Positions 45,538-57,600 of a stretch of 64,000 nt of DNA are shown one piece after another. Position numbers and translations under genes: made by a program. The notes beneath the pieces were generated by a model. The model ran no database searches, was not told the DNA's origin, and worked only from the letters and a program-made list of their open reading frames with translations. Source of the DNA: Asterias amurensis (lineage: Eukaryota > Echinodermata > Asteroidea > Forcipulatida > Asteriidae); the NCBI RefSeq assembly GCF_032118995.1, contig NC_092651.1:26892349-26956348 (forward strand), in the 5' to 3' direction. Each line of letters begins with the position of its first letter. Positions within the stretch are counted from its first letter, which is position 1.

Positions 45538-45757
45538 CTCAAACATGCCTCGAAATTTCACGGTTTTCCTTTTACCTCGTCTATAACGACTAACCCGACC
45601 GTGTTAGTTCGCACAGTAAAAGGAAAACCAGCAATTTCGAGGCAAACTTGTGTGGATCATTGTATTCTACTTTTAAAACATCTTTCTAACCATGTGCATC
45701 TTATACAAAAAGGTTACAAACGCTTTTTATAGACCAACTCGTCCGATGCAAGGTGGC
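45538..45757. mobile_element. TTAA fold-back element (family FB), left-truncated copy 3
   Basis: Starts inside the left arm (AACATGCCTCGAAATTTCAC) and runs to CAACTCGTCCGATGCAAGG. The central palindrome is shortened. Confidence 0.8.
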
Positions 45758-45894
45758 GATGGTGGCGATGCAGGCCAGTGCAGGCACTTATGTATTTGGA
45801 GATTTGGCTACCTAAATTAATTTTGCTACCTAATTAAATCTACTACTAATTGCGCCCTTATAATATTCGTGATCTATTCTAGATAAACACACAA

Positions 45895-46460
45895 TACAAA
45901 CAGCATATACAGCCATAAAAGGGTTTTCAACCCGTTCTGCCAAAATGTTGTGCAGCTACAAAATCAGAAGGCTATAGGCCCAGAGTAGGTATACCATTAT
46001 TTGCCAATGTGACGCTACAAAACCAGTATTGGCCCAGATGGTTTTCTAACCTATTATTGCCAAAATGGTGCGTCACTACAAAACCAGCATTGACTCAGTG
46101 TACGCTTTTAAACCATTTTGCCAAAATGGTGTGCCGACAAAACCAGTATTTGCCAACTACCATTTTGCCGAACAAGGTGTGCCGCCACAAAACCAATGGG
46201 GCCTATTGGCCCAGTGCAGTTTTCTACCATTTTGACAAAAATAGTGCATCGTTACAAAACTAGTATTGGCCCAAAAAAAGTTTTCTATCTTTGCCAAAAA
46301 ACGATGTGCCGCTACAAAACCAGTATCAACCTAACTGATTGCCTATTGGAGTGCCGCTAAACCAGTTTTTGGACCAGTGCAGGTGTTCTACCACTTTGCC
46401 GAAATGGTGTGACGCAACAAAAACCAGAATTTACGCAGTGCAGCAGGCAAACCTCCGTCC
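45895..46460. repeat. ~60-bp tandem repeat, diverged
   Basis: About eight units around TTTTGCCAAAATGGTGTGCC then CTACAAAACCAGTATTGGCC. The same unit appears at 43700-43865, and TTGGCCC-type relatives at 41060-41180 and 41370-41590. Confidence 0.8.
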
Positions 46461-46469
46461 TTACTAATA

Positions 46470-47328
46470 CAGTTTGCCTCTAAAAAAAACACTAGTCCAG
46501 CTTTGACTGCATAAGCTGTTTTACTGGCAACAACATCTACCAAAGAAGACCAGCACTGTCCCGGGTCTCCGGCTCATTTATTATGGCTAGAGATACGCTA
46601 GTACATGCCAGCATTGCCCAAAAATGTATTATTTCCGGGCTGGCCGCTATTCAAATTTTGTTTTCAAAATTCTCCACTTCGGGTCAACTATTTTTCTGCA
46701 TATGCGGCGGCCTGATGACAGAGTTGTAATTCAGACGTTTTTAAAAACTTACCCCGGGGGGGGGGGGGGGGGCGGGGAGGGGCGAATTTCGCAGAGAAAA
46801 GTGTCGCGGTCTTTTTGAAAGTAAACTTCATTCCAAAAATTCCCATTGTCAAATGTTAACCATCCCACCTCATTTACTTGATGTTGGATTGTAAACGGGA
46901 AGTGTGCACGTTTTGCGTTTGTGTAATGTTCAATACAAAGAAACCACGTTTTTGTAGAGTTGATTGTCACCTTCTCTAGGTTTTGAAAGTACTACTGAAA
47001 CAGAGACAAGTCAATGAGCCTTCACCATCCAGGCTCCAGATAATAGTCAAAACTTCAACTCAACCACTAAAAACACGCAACTGAAATTAGACACTTTTCA
47101 GCAGAGAGGGCGCATTTCATTTCACAACTGTAGTCTAGTAGACGTTTTCTGAACAAACCCGGATGTTAGCATTGTTTAATTTCAATGCAGTCTTGAAAAG
47201 AGAAACCCACAACAGAAAACTTCCGGTTCGCTCTTGTCCCCATGGACTACATACTGCAATCTTATTATGCTTCAATTGTCAATTTTGATGGCTACTGTTA
47301 ACTTTTCATAGAAGGTGCAGTGCGAGGC
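46470..47328. other. Intergenic, nothing recognised
   Basis: An 18-base G run at 46755-46772 is the only notable feature. Confidence 0.4.
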
Positions 47329-49302
47329 CCGGATAGGCCTACTCCTAGAACTATTTCGGTTTCGTCCGGTGTCATGACAAAAACTGTCCGCTGGCAATAA
47401 GTGTCCGCTCATTAGCTTATTGTGTTCTGATTGGTCAAGCGTCCACGACGTCACAATAGTGTCCGCGGTTAGCGTGCATCATCATAGCGTGCCTTTTTAA
47501 CCTTTTAGTTTTAGTTTTACATTTTATTTTTTTGTAACGCTTTCCTGCTTGTGTTTGAATATGATATTCGTATTATTTATGATCATTTGGCACTTTCACA
47601 ATTCGTACTTTTAACCTGCACTTTTTAATTACTTATTAAGTAAAATAGTAAATACTAACCATGACATACTCTTTGACGGTCTTGTCTTTACTTGAATGCT
47701 TTCTTCGTTGTATTTTATTATACCACAGCTGTTCGTGTTCTAAATGACAGGTTTTAATCATGAATGTCTATTTCTGATTTTAATTATATCGTTCTATTTC
47801 TATCTTTCGTATTTCGCCTGTATATTGTAATACTTTTCAGAGTTGTTTATATTATATTTCCATGTATTTTTGTAAATGGTAAATTTTTAGTGTAATTTGT
47901 ATATAACATAATATTTTTAGACACGCAAAACCTTGTCTTTACTTGAACGCTTTCTTCGTTGTATTTTATTATACATGTCTTGTATTTACTTGAACGCTTT
48001 CTTCGTTGTATTTTATTGTAAACAATTCGTAAGAACATTTTAGCACTTTCACAATTCGTACTTTTTAAACCTGCACTGTTTTCATGATAAGATACTAATC
48101 TTGACATACTTTTGAGTGTTCTGTTCGTCTGTTTTTTTGGCTTGTATTTACTTTTAATATAAATCAGCACTGTGCAGCACGGCGCCCGGACACTTTTTGT
48201 TGGGCGGACACTATTTGTCACGTAATACATGCCAAATAGTGTCCAGGGTCTACTGCGTATGCTCAGCGGACACTTTTTATTGCAAAGATTATTTTTCTTG
48301 AGACGGCTAAGAAGCTTCCATGTCAGTCAGCCACTTCTGTTGAAGTTCTACGGAGTGATTGAGAGTGTCTTGACACAATCAATGATCGTTTGGTGGGGCA
48401 ATGCAACAGCCGATGACCGGAAGCGCAGCCGGATCGTTCGCACCGCTATAGTAAAATCATAGGTATTGCCAACTTCCATCACTTGATGAACTGTATCTCT
48501 CTCGAGTTAAAAAACGAGCCCTCTCTATAGTAGATGACCAGTTTCACCAAGCACATTCCCTCTTTCAGCCCATGCGGTCTAAGAATCGTTTCCGTTCAAT
48601 TAAATCTGGATCCAACCGTACTTTGCAGAGTTTTTATCCCACAGCTGTTCGTGTTCTAAATGACAGGTTTTAATCGTGAATGTCTATTTCTGTTTTTATA
48701 TCATCGTACTATTTTTTCCTTTCGTATTTCGCCTGTATATTGTAATACTTTTCAGAGTTGTTTATATTATATTTCCATGTATTTTTGTAAATGGTAATTT
48801 TTTAGTGTAATTTGTATATAACATAATATTTTTAGACACGCAAAACCTTGTCTTTACTTGAACGCTTTCTTCGTTGTATTTTATTATACATGTCTTGTAT
48901 TTACTTGAACGCTTTCTTCGTTGTATTTTATTGTAAATAATTCGTAAGAACATTTTAGCACTTTCACAATTCGTACTTTTTAAACCTGCACTGTTTTCAT
49001 GATGGGATAACTTTGAGGTAATCTTGACTTACTAGTTTGAGTGTTCTGTTCGTCTATTTTTTTGGCTTGTATTTACTTTTAATATAAATCAGCACTGTGC
49101 AGCACGGCGCCCGGACACTTTTTGTTGGGCGGACACTTTGTCACGTAATACATGCCAAATAGTGTCCAGGGTCTACTGCGCATGCTCAGCGGACACTTAT
49201 TGCCAGCGGACAGTTTTTGTCATGACATGACACTGGCTATCGTTCAGACGATAGCCGGACGAAACCGAAATAGTTCTAGGAGTAGGATAGGCCTATCCGG
49301 CC
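47329..49302. mobile_element. ~2-kb composite with inverted ends and a tandem retroelement 3' end
   Basis: The left end (CCGGATAGGCCTACTCCTAG ... AAAACTGTCCGCTGGCAATA, 47329-47400) is the inverse of the right end (49196-49302), which has two small insertions, one a GGCTATCGTTCAGACGATAG hairpin. Inside, a ~550-bp segment occurs twice in direct orientation (47725-48277 and 48643-49196) around a dead RT fragment. Confidence 0.8.
48276..48672 (+). pseudogene. Non-LTR reverse-transcriptase C-terminal fragment, frameshifted
   Basis: Frame reads LFFLRRLRSFHVSQPLLLKF and VIESVLTQSMIVWWGN, typical of the C-terminal region of non-LTR RT proteins. It breaks near 48450-48470 and resumes in another frame with DELYLSRVKKRALSIVDDQF and FYPTAVRVLNDRF before TAA at 48670-48672. 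The last codons also occur at 47725-47759. Confidence 0.8.
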
Positions 49303-50034
49303 GATTAGGAATTGAACTGAGATTTTGTTCATTTAAAATTAAATACATAACAGCTTTTTTAAAAGGATAGCTATAGATTCAAGATTATAAGCTTCAACGT
49401 AATATATTGTGTGAAAAATCCACGGACGACGTTTTTGAATGGCGGATAGGATAGGAGTGCACTCAAACATATAGTGCTGTAGCATTAGTTGGCTAGTCCA
49501 TGGCTAGTCCCACAATTTTCTTTTGTCGATCAGCCATGGTATAAATATCTAGGCCTATAGGCCTCATCGTTCCCATGTCGGAAAGTTATCCCAATTTTGC
49601 TCATTGAATAGGAAAATTGTTCTGCTTCAAAATTTGCCACTGTCGAAGTCAAGGGGAATTTTTAAATTAAATCCGGACAATTTTTGAGGATGGCAAGAAA
49701 AGAAAACAAATGTGCCAAGGCTCCCCCGTTGAAACGGGTAGCGACTTTATAACGAGTCTCGAAAATTGTGCGCCACTTTCCCGAACTGTCAGCAGAAACA
49801 TCCCGTAAAGGAAATGTCCATTTTCTCTCATCATCAACGTTTTAGGTCACCATCAGGTCAACCATCGCCTAATAAATTGTAAATTCCCTACCGTCAAAAT
49901 AAGTGCCTTTGTTGTGAAGGCCGCGCAGTGCAGTGATGAGAGCATCGTGTAAGCCACACCCACATTCATCACTACACAGCATGTAGCACGTGGGATTTAT
50001 TGTATAGCGACCGTGTGTGTGTGTACACGACGTC

Positions 50035-50405
50035 TTTATGCAAATTAAAATTGTCAGTGTGTGCATTTTAAGAAGAAACCCAGTCATTTACAGTATCACA
50101 ATTTCTTCTCCGGTCTTGGATACTCTACATTGGATAACGGGACTATACTCGTAAGTATATTCTGACGATAAATTTAAGGAACACTTCAGGTAAAGTGACT
50201 GTCTTTTCGGAGCTTATAACTGCTTGTTTCATTTCAAGAAAACTTGTCGATACGTTCACTCTATCTAGCACGTGAGTTTATTTGTACTGCAAATTGCCAG
50301 TGTGTGTTCCAACATTACATTGTCCGTGTCACTTTCGCTTCCGTATCTTGGATGAATTATCCTCCATGGATACACTGCATTGGAAAACAGGGAATACTCT
50401 CGTAC
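50035..50405 (+). repeat. Direct duplication upstream of the SLC6 gene
   Basis: 50035-50155 and 50276-50405 are diverged direct copies (GCAAATT...GTCAGTGTGTG; TCTTGGAT...ACTGCATTGGA...ACTCTCGTA). The first ends in CTCGTAAGTATA, a good splice donor at 50151, so it could be a non-coding first exon. Confidence 0.4.
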
Positions 50406-51148
50406 GGTGTACATGTAGGTAGGCTACACGTCTCGCAGCGCAGACCTGTACAATTTCCCCCGGTCGTATTTTGACGTGGTCACACCATGAAAGTGACCAT
50501 AAAGTCGAGTCATTTTGCTCTTTGGCTGGTCATGTCATACATAAAGTCAAAACGATAAATAAACTAGTGTACAGTCTACTTGGTTCTCAGTCATCACTGA
50601 GATGGCTTATGACTGATGGTTTAGGGGGGGGGGGGGGGGGTAACGAAACCGCATAGTTCCAGGAGTAGGGTGGAATTTTCTCTTTCACACTTTATTATAT
50701 CCATATTATTATTAAGGCTTAAAAGAAAAAATAAAATACCAGCTGATCGTCCCCGCCCGCATCTCAATTCAATTTTCAATTCATTAAGGTTTATTAAAAA
50801 TATCACAAAATACACGACAGAAGTTAAAAAGACTTAAATTGGCGTTTTTATATTCATTATTGTTAACAATGACAAAAAACAAAAAACACTGACTTAAAAG
50901 AAGAGAAGAAAAGCTCCAGGCACAAAAAAGGATAAAAATTTGATTAAATTTGATAAACATTTGATAAAACATTTGATAAAACATCCTTTTTTCTTTTAAT
51001 CCATCTTTTCAAAAGGACTGGCCTAGGAGCTTTTCCCAAATCTGATGTGATGCTCTCGAACACTTGTAACCGTCTGTTTCATAAAATACATGTCGTCTGT
51101 TTTTATTTGCATCGAAGTCTAGGAGGTTTCAAAGACAGTACGATATGA

Positions 51149-51293
51149 ATAAGCCAATTCACTATTACAACTGCGCATGTCCGTTACTGCTGACGACGCA
51201 ATTTGTTTATCTCCCGTGACCTTTTGACAATACCCGGGTTTATTGTCAAAAGGTCACGGACATGCGCAGCTGCAATAGCGAATAGGCTTATTG
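51149..51293. mobile_element. Fold-back MITE upstream of SLC6
   Basis: Left AATAAGCCAATTCACTATTA and right TAGCGAATAGGCTTATT are inverted. An inner pair CCGTGACCTTTTGACAATA/TATTGTCAAAAGGTCACGG folds around CCCGGGTT. It lies about 320 bp before the SLC6 ATG. Confidence 0.85.
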
Positions 51294-51614
51294 TTCTCTG
51301 TTTATGGTTTAAGTTTCCTATGTTCCAATCTTACAAAACCTGCATTTAATATTTCTTTTTGAAAATCTGAGGTCTATAATTAGTTCTTTCTGAATATTCA
51401 TGTTCTTTTGTTGGAGGTCTTTTTTATTTTGCTGCCACCAAGAGGTGGATGATTGCAGGGGCGAAGCTCTCGCCTCTACATCCGCCTCCTTTGTCCCATT
51501 CCATTTATTGTTCAAAATTTTACACTTGATGGACATCACTCATTTTGACTACCCAGAAGAGAGAAGTTAAATCCATGCACAAATCAATTAACATAATTCC
51601 CTTTGTGTTTGTAG

Positions 51615-54600
51615 ATGTCTGAGACAAAACACCAGCAGCTTAAGGTGCCCTACGATGGAAAAGAGAGTAACGATGGGGACGAGAATCAAGTACGAGGCAA
51701 TTGGTCAAATCACATGGATTTCTTATTGTCTGTCATTGGATATTCCGTTGGCCTTGGCAACGTGTGGAGATTTCCGTATCTGTGCTACAGGAATGGTGGA
51801 GGTAAGTTGATCCAATCATCTAATGGTGTACACTTTTTTTTTCATTTGGAGGGGGGGGGGGGCAAGGGGATTGGCAGGGGGGGGGGGGTTGTACATTGGC
51901 ATAAACTATGAAACCATTCATTTGTGATTTGTTTCCAACTTATATAATTTATTTATTGTTTGTTTTTATTTTTTTGATGGAGCAAGAGTTCTGAATGTTT
52001 AGCCTTAAGCCTACCACCTGCAAGGTGCGTCTTAAAAGTTTGAATTTAGAGTATGCCTAGAGTGATCCAATGTACCAGTCAAAATTATACAGCTTGGACC
52101 ATCTACAAAGGACAGTACATTTTTCCTTTTTGCTTACAATGTTTAGCTTAATCAGCACACTGCTGCGTTCCAGCGGAACACTCCATTTGTCTACTTGATC
52201 AGGGGCATATGCCCACAGGACTATTCTTTTGCGCCTAGGACACGCCCAATTTTGTGAGACACTCCCTAACCCCAGTGAGTGTCTCAACACAACAGCTGAC
52301 AGTAGTTTTGTTTTGTTTTTTCTTCAATTTGTTTGGTAGGGTGGGTTGGGGGTGACCAAACGTTTTAAATAACATTTCTTTCACTTTGCACATGGACCGA
52401 TCTAATGGTTCACTGAGCAATATTATTTATAAAATAACACCCAAGCAGATCCTTGCCATTTGGTTGGGGGATTGTCGGTCACGTAATAGCAATTAAAAGT
52501 ACCATTGCACGCTACGTCACTCACCATGCATTTTTCGTTCCATTCACCGTGCATTTTTCGTTCCATTCGAAAAGTACTATTGCACGGTGTGTAAAACATC
52601 ACTGTGTGCGTGTTTCTTTGGTAATGCAGAATCGTTCAAGATTAATTTGGATGTTATATAAAACAAGATGGAATGTTCCATTTAACTCGGCTCCGCCTCG
52701 TTGAAGGAAACATTCCATATTTCAACTCATGGAAATATTCCCGCCATTGCACTCATAAACATTCATTATTTGTATTAGTCTTGTAATTATCTTCACCATC
52801 CTTGAGTGAGATAAGTTTTTGAGGTCTTATCAGAAGATTCAGAGTAAATAAACTATCCTGCAAACTGAAAAAACAAGTGACCTGCTTTTGTTGTGAATTT
52901 TATTTTTCTTCACCAGTTCAAAAAATGTACAAAAAGTGTGCTTGATTAAAAACTGCTTGGCTTTTTTATGAAATTTTCCAACATCCAAGAATTTGGCTGT
53001 TTATGATCTCAAACAGTTGCTGGCATTTTGTTAGCACTTTATGTAATCAACCATCATTGTTACGGTCGGCCCCTTGGTCACAAGCAGTGTTGTAGCTAGA
53101 CCAATTTTAGTTGGTGGTGGGCTCAAAATCCAATTTAGTCTATCAAGGGCTAACAGTTCAACAAAACTATTCATGTCATTGTCAAGATATGGGGGCTATG
53201 GGGCCATCATTACTGATGTGCAATCTGGGGGAAATCTATGCTGGGCAGCATATATGTGTATTTTGCTCAGAGTGCTGGGCGAGTTTTGTTAGTCTGGCAG
53301 TTCCGCCCAGCACCCCCCACTGTGGCTACCAACACTTGTCACAAGAAAACGGTGAACAACCGATTACACATCTTGCATGACAATGACATCGATCAATAAA
53401 AAGAAATGAATAAAACGCTCATTGAGCGATAAAATCAAAATAGGAAATTATTATTATTTATTTCTCATCATCTATGCATTTTTTCTTCCTCCATGATCTA
53501 TGAAATTTCAGACAGAAATATTTTAAGGGATGTTTTTTATCATAATCATTAGACCAATGTAAGAATGTGATCTTAGACAAGTTTTTTTTTATCATTTCTG
53601 TAATGTTCCTTTACTAATTGTCTATAACTGCAGGTGCATTCCTTGTGCCATATTTGTTGATGTTATTCATCGCTGGGATTCCCTTGTACATTATGGAGGT
53701 TGGGCACGGTCAGTTCAGCAGTAAAGGATGCATTGGTGCTTGGTCAATTGCGCCCATCTTCAGAGGTGAGACACATGTTTTTTCTTTTTGCTGACTTTAT
53801 TTTTGTATTGTATGCACCAGCAGTGATCTTGTACAGATATATACCCTTGGACATCGTGGCTTACTATTTACAAAACACAAACTCCTTCAGGAAAAAACCC
53901 AATAAATCATTGATGTGGGGAGTAAAGTTTTCAGAGCGCAGCACTGAGGCTTTGGAACTCCCTACCTGAAACTGTGAAACTTTCCAACTCAAACATATTA
54001 TTCAAGAGCAGTTTAAAATCTCATCAACACATCTAGAGAAACATTTTGTTAAGTTTATTTTGTCTAATTATGTTATGCTACTTTCATTGCTTGTTGGTTT
54101 TTTCTTCTGTAGAGCTGATGATACCAGCGCTAATAAGTATCCATTGTGTTTTTTTTTATTATTATTGCATTCATTTGTTTATTTATTATTTACTTTTTCT
54201 AAAAATGCAATTCCATTTAGTATTTTGATGAATTTTTTTTTTTTATATATTTAAAGATTAGTTTATTCAATTTATTTTTTAATTTCCTGTAATTTCCTGT
54301 AATTGGAACTACACATTGTACTATTTTAACAAGCACCAGAAGATTCATCTCATTCTGATATAATAATAATTATTCAACTGAATTGAATGATATTTTTTCA
54401 GTAAACTTTTGAGCAAAATGTTTTGAGTACAACAAGAGTTTTGTTAAACTAATTTATTATTAAAAAACAAGTTTTCCAGGCCTGTCTTGTCATGAGTCTG
54501 TCCTCATGCTAAAATCGCTGACCTCAAGCCTTTGGTCCAGTGTAAATTTCGAGCCCTGCTATAAAATCGAAACCTAACTACCCTCCACCTTCGCTCGGTT

Positions 54601-57600
54601 GTATAGTGGCTAGTGGTGCATGGTGAGCAGAACTGAACCGATTGTTAAAGTGTAAAAGCATGAAGGCCTTTCCACTAAGAAAATGTTTTGTTATAGCATT
54701 GATTGTGATGCGTGCCATTGTCTGCACTGATCTTATTATCCTAAACATATCAGCTCAATATTATTGGCTTGACCCTTATCAATGTGTGTAAAGCATGTAT
54801 ACTCCATACTTTCCCATGGATGAATGCACAGTGCGTGTTTCCAGAGGATGGTTCAGTTCTTAAAGCTTATTAAATTCTTACAAAGGTTTCAAATTCTTTG
54901 TAGTTTCTGGCTATCAGTACTCCTTGTCAAACATTCCAGCAGTATTCACTTCATTATTGATTTGTTGAGTTTGGAAGGGTCTATGAAAATTTGTCATTCA
55001 AATCATTGAGTTATATGATCTATAACTAAACCTTTAGTTTTAGTTGGAGAACGCAAGAGAGAAGGTGAGGAGGGGAGGCGACGTTTTACAACTATGTTGT
55101 GCACAATCAACAATTTATCAAAAGACAATGAAATTACAATATTCAATACCGATTATAAATACAATTTCTAATCCAATCCTACAAAATGATTATTACCTTT
55201 AAGAATACTTCCCTTACCCCACATTACCTTTCACAGCATTTGTATATACTAGAATCCTCCTCATCTAGCGGGATGCTGCGCTCTGCCGCTAGTATAACTT
55301 AAAACCGTACAAAAACCTGTCATTGAGAAAATGGTGCAGATCCATCATATTGCATTTTGTTCAGTTGTCTTTTCCTGTGTGTGAGGCGAGTTTGCATCCT
55401 TCCACTCTCTCAAACTGTTGAGCCAAATTAGAAAGTTTTTAACCACAGTAATATGTACATGTACATAGAGGCTTGCTACTGATTCATGAGGTCAAGAAAG
55501 TTAAAATGAACTTTCCAAAAGTTGGTGGATGGATATGTCTTCAAAAAGTTATAAGTAAAAAAAACAAAGGGGGGGGGGACACCCTTCCCCCAACCCCACC
55601 TCGTTTGGACCTTACTAGCAGAGTCTTTCTCGAAGGATAAAACTTGTTTTTGTGTCAATTAGGGGCCATTCAGAACAGAATAGTTAATTTTAACTGTTTC
55701 CCCTCAAATTTATATATATAGTTGAAGCTACTCGGGCCAAACTCGGCTCGTACCATGATTATCCATTCCAAATTATCTACTTTTGTAACTTCCTGAATAT
55801 GTTCTGTTAATTTTCTTTTTTTGTTATCAACTCTCAATATGTATTTAGGCTGCATAGCAAACAATTTGTTAAAAACAGTTTAATTACAAACAAACATTGT
55901 TTTGTGCTATTTTTGCTGTATGCATTATACCTTTCACCGTACTTTCATTTCATCAATCAACATCGTTATTGTTTTAAACAAAAACCAAGTAACTTATATC
56001 ATAAAGGGTCCAGGCTCTGTATAAGCCTAGGCTTTTTCCTGGTTGCCCTCCTCTTATCACCCTTTGTTCTTTTTTCTTGTATGTTTTATGTTTAGTAATT
56101 GTGATATTTGAAATAAAAAAACAAACAAACAAAACAAATGTTTAAAAAAATTGCAATTTGTGGTGGGTTGATAAAAAAAAAAAAAATTTAGCGCTCACTA
56201 TTCTGAATGGCCCTTTCTCTTAAATTTTGTTTCTTTTTAAAATCCCTGTTCACACTACCGAGCCAATTTCAAGGAAAAAATAAAAATCATCGTAAATTTA
56301 ACCCCATCGATCGCCCTCATTTTTCTGTTACACTCAGTGCAATTTTACTGGTGACTATGAATACCAAACTCAAGTATGGCGTGTATTGCCAGGGTTATCG
56401 AGGCCAATGATTTTACCTTTGGGCCCAGTTGAATAATATTTACCTTTTTGATGTTCAATTGTCGACTTTGAGTCTGCTTAATCTTGTTCAATCCTATTGT
56501 ATGCAATTTTCATAGTACATAATATAAGACATAATGAGATAGCTAGGTCTTATCTGAGTGCATGTTCACTTCATTTAGATTCTGGTCTTATAAAGAAAAC
56601 AAATTATGGACCAGTGAAAGTTTCTGACATAGCAGTCTCTAGGATTTTCTCTCGAACTCAAGCCCTGAATAGGTTTTGTGATGAAGACTTAGTATACTCT
56701 CTGTCCTTACTCTATGGTATACTATGGCCCAAGCCTAATGCTTTTAAAGAGGTTGAGAATGGAATCAATTTATATAGAAATCCAGTGCATGACAAAGACA
56801 CTTTTAATTTGTTTTGAGGCATTGCGTGGTGATGGTATGGTGAGGCAGTATTGGTTTGCAATAATGTATACCTATGTTGTTGTGTAGATTTTCCATTCTT
56901 TGGGAACTACAATCTCCAGTCAAAGTGCTTGGGCCACCCATTCACAACATGACAAGAATCATTCCAATTGTCACCTCCCCCCCCCCCTGTTCAATTCTCT
57001 ATGGTTGAAGGGAGCTTCTCAGACCTCACAACGAGAATCAACATTGAAAGAGCCAACTTTGAAAGGGGGCATGGGGGGCGTGGTGCGGGGGCCCAATGAG
57101 ATATGAACGGAATTGTAGGTCTTGCTTTTTGTTTAACTCCCACACACAGTAGATTAATAAGCAGGACATCAGGATAGTTTTTTCAGAAATATGGAGTCTC
57201 CTGAATCTTTGAAAATAGACTCTACTGTGGCATTAGATTAAAAATCAAGATCCCCAAGACTCAACTCTAAACAGCAAAGTAGAGTGGTATTTATTAGTTT
57301 TGGTTTACCCTTACACCGATGTGTGTTAGCACCGTACACTCAATAATTTTCCCAAGTTCTGTGAAAAATATTCAATTCAAATACAAATTCAAATTCAAAA
57401 AAACTTTAATCATCCTTTGCAGGCAATTACAACAGTAGACCAGCTCCATATAAAAACATTAAGAGAAATATACAATATACAATAATTTACAGATATAAAG
57501 ACTACTTGACAAAATGACAAGGCACGTGATACATTTTTTGTAAGAGCGCTTTATAAATGCCTTTGTAGTATAGCATAGTATGTACATATGGTTGAACCAC

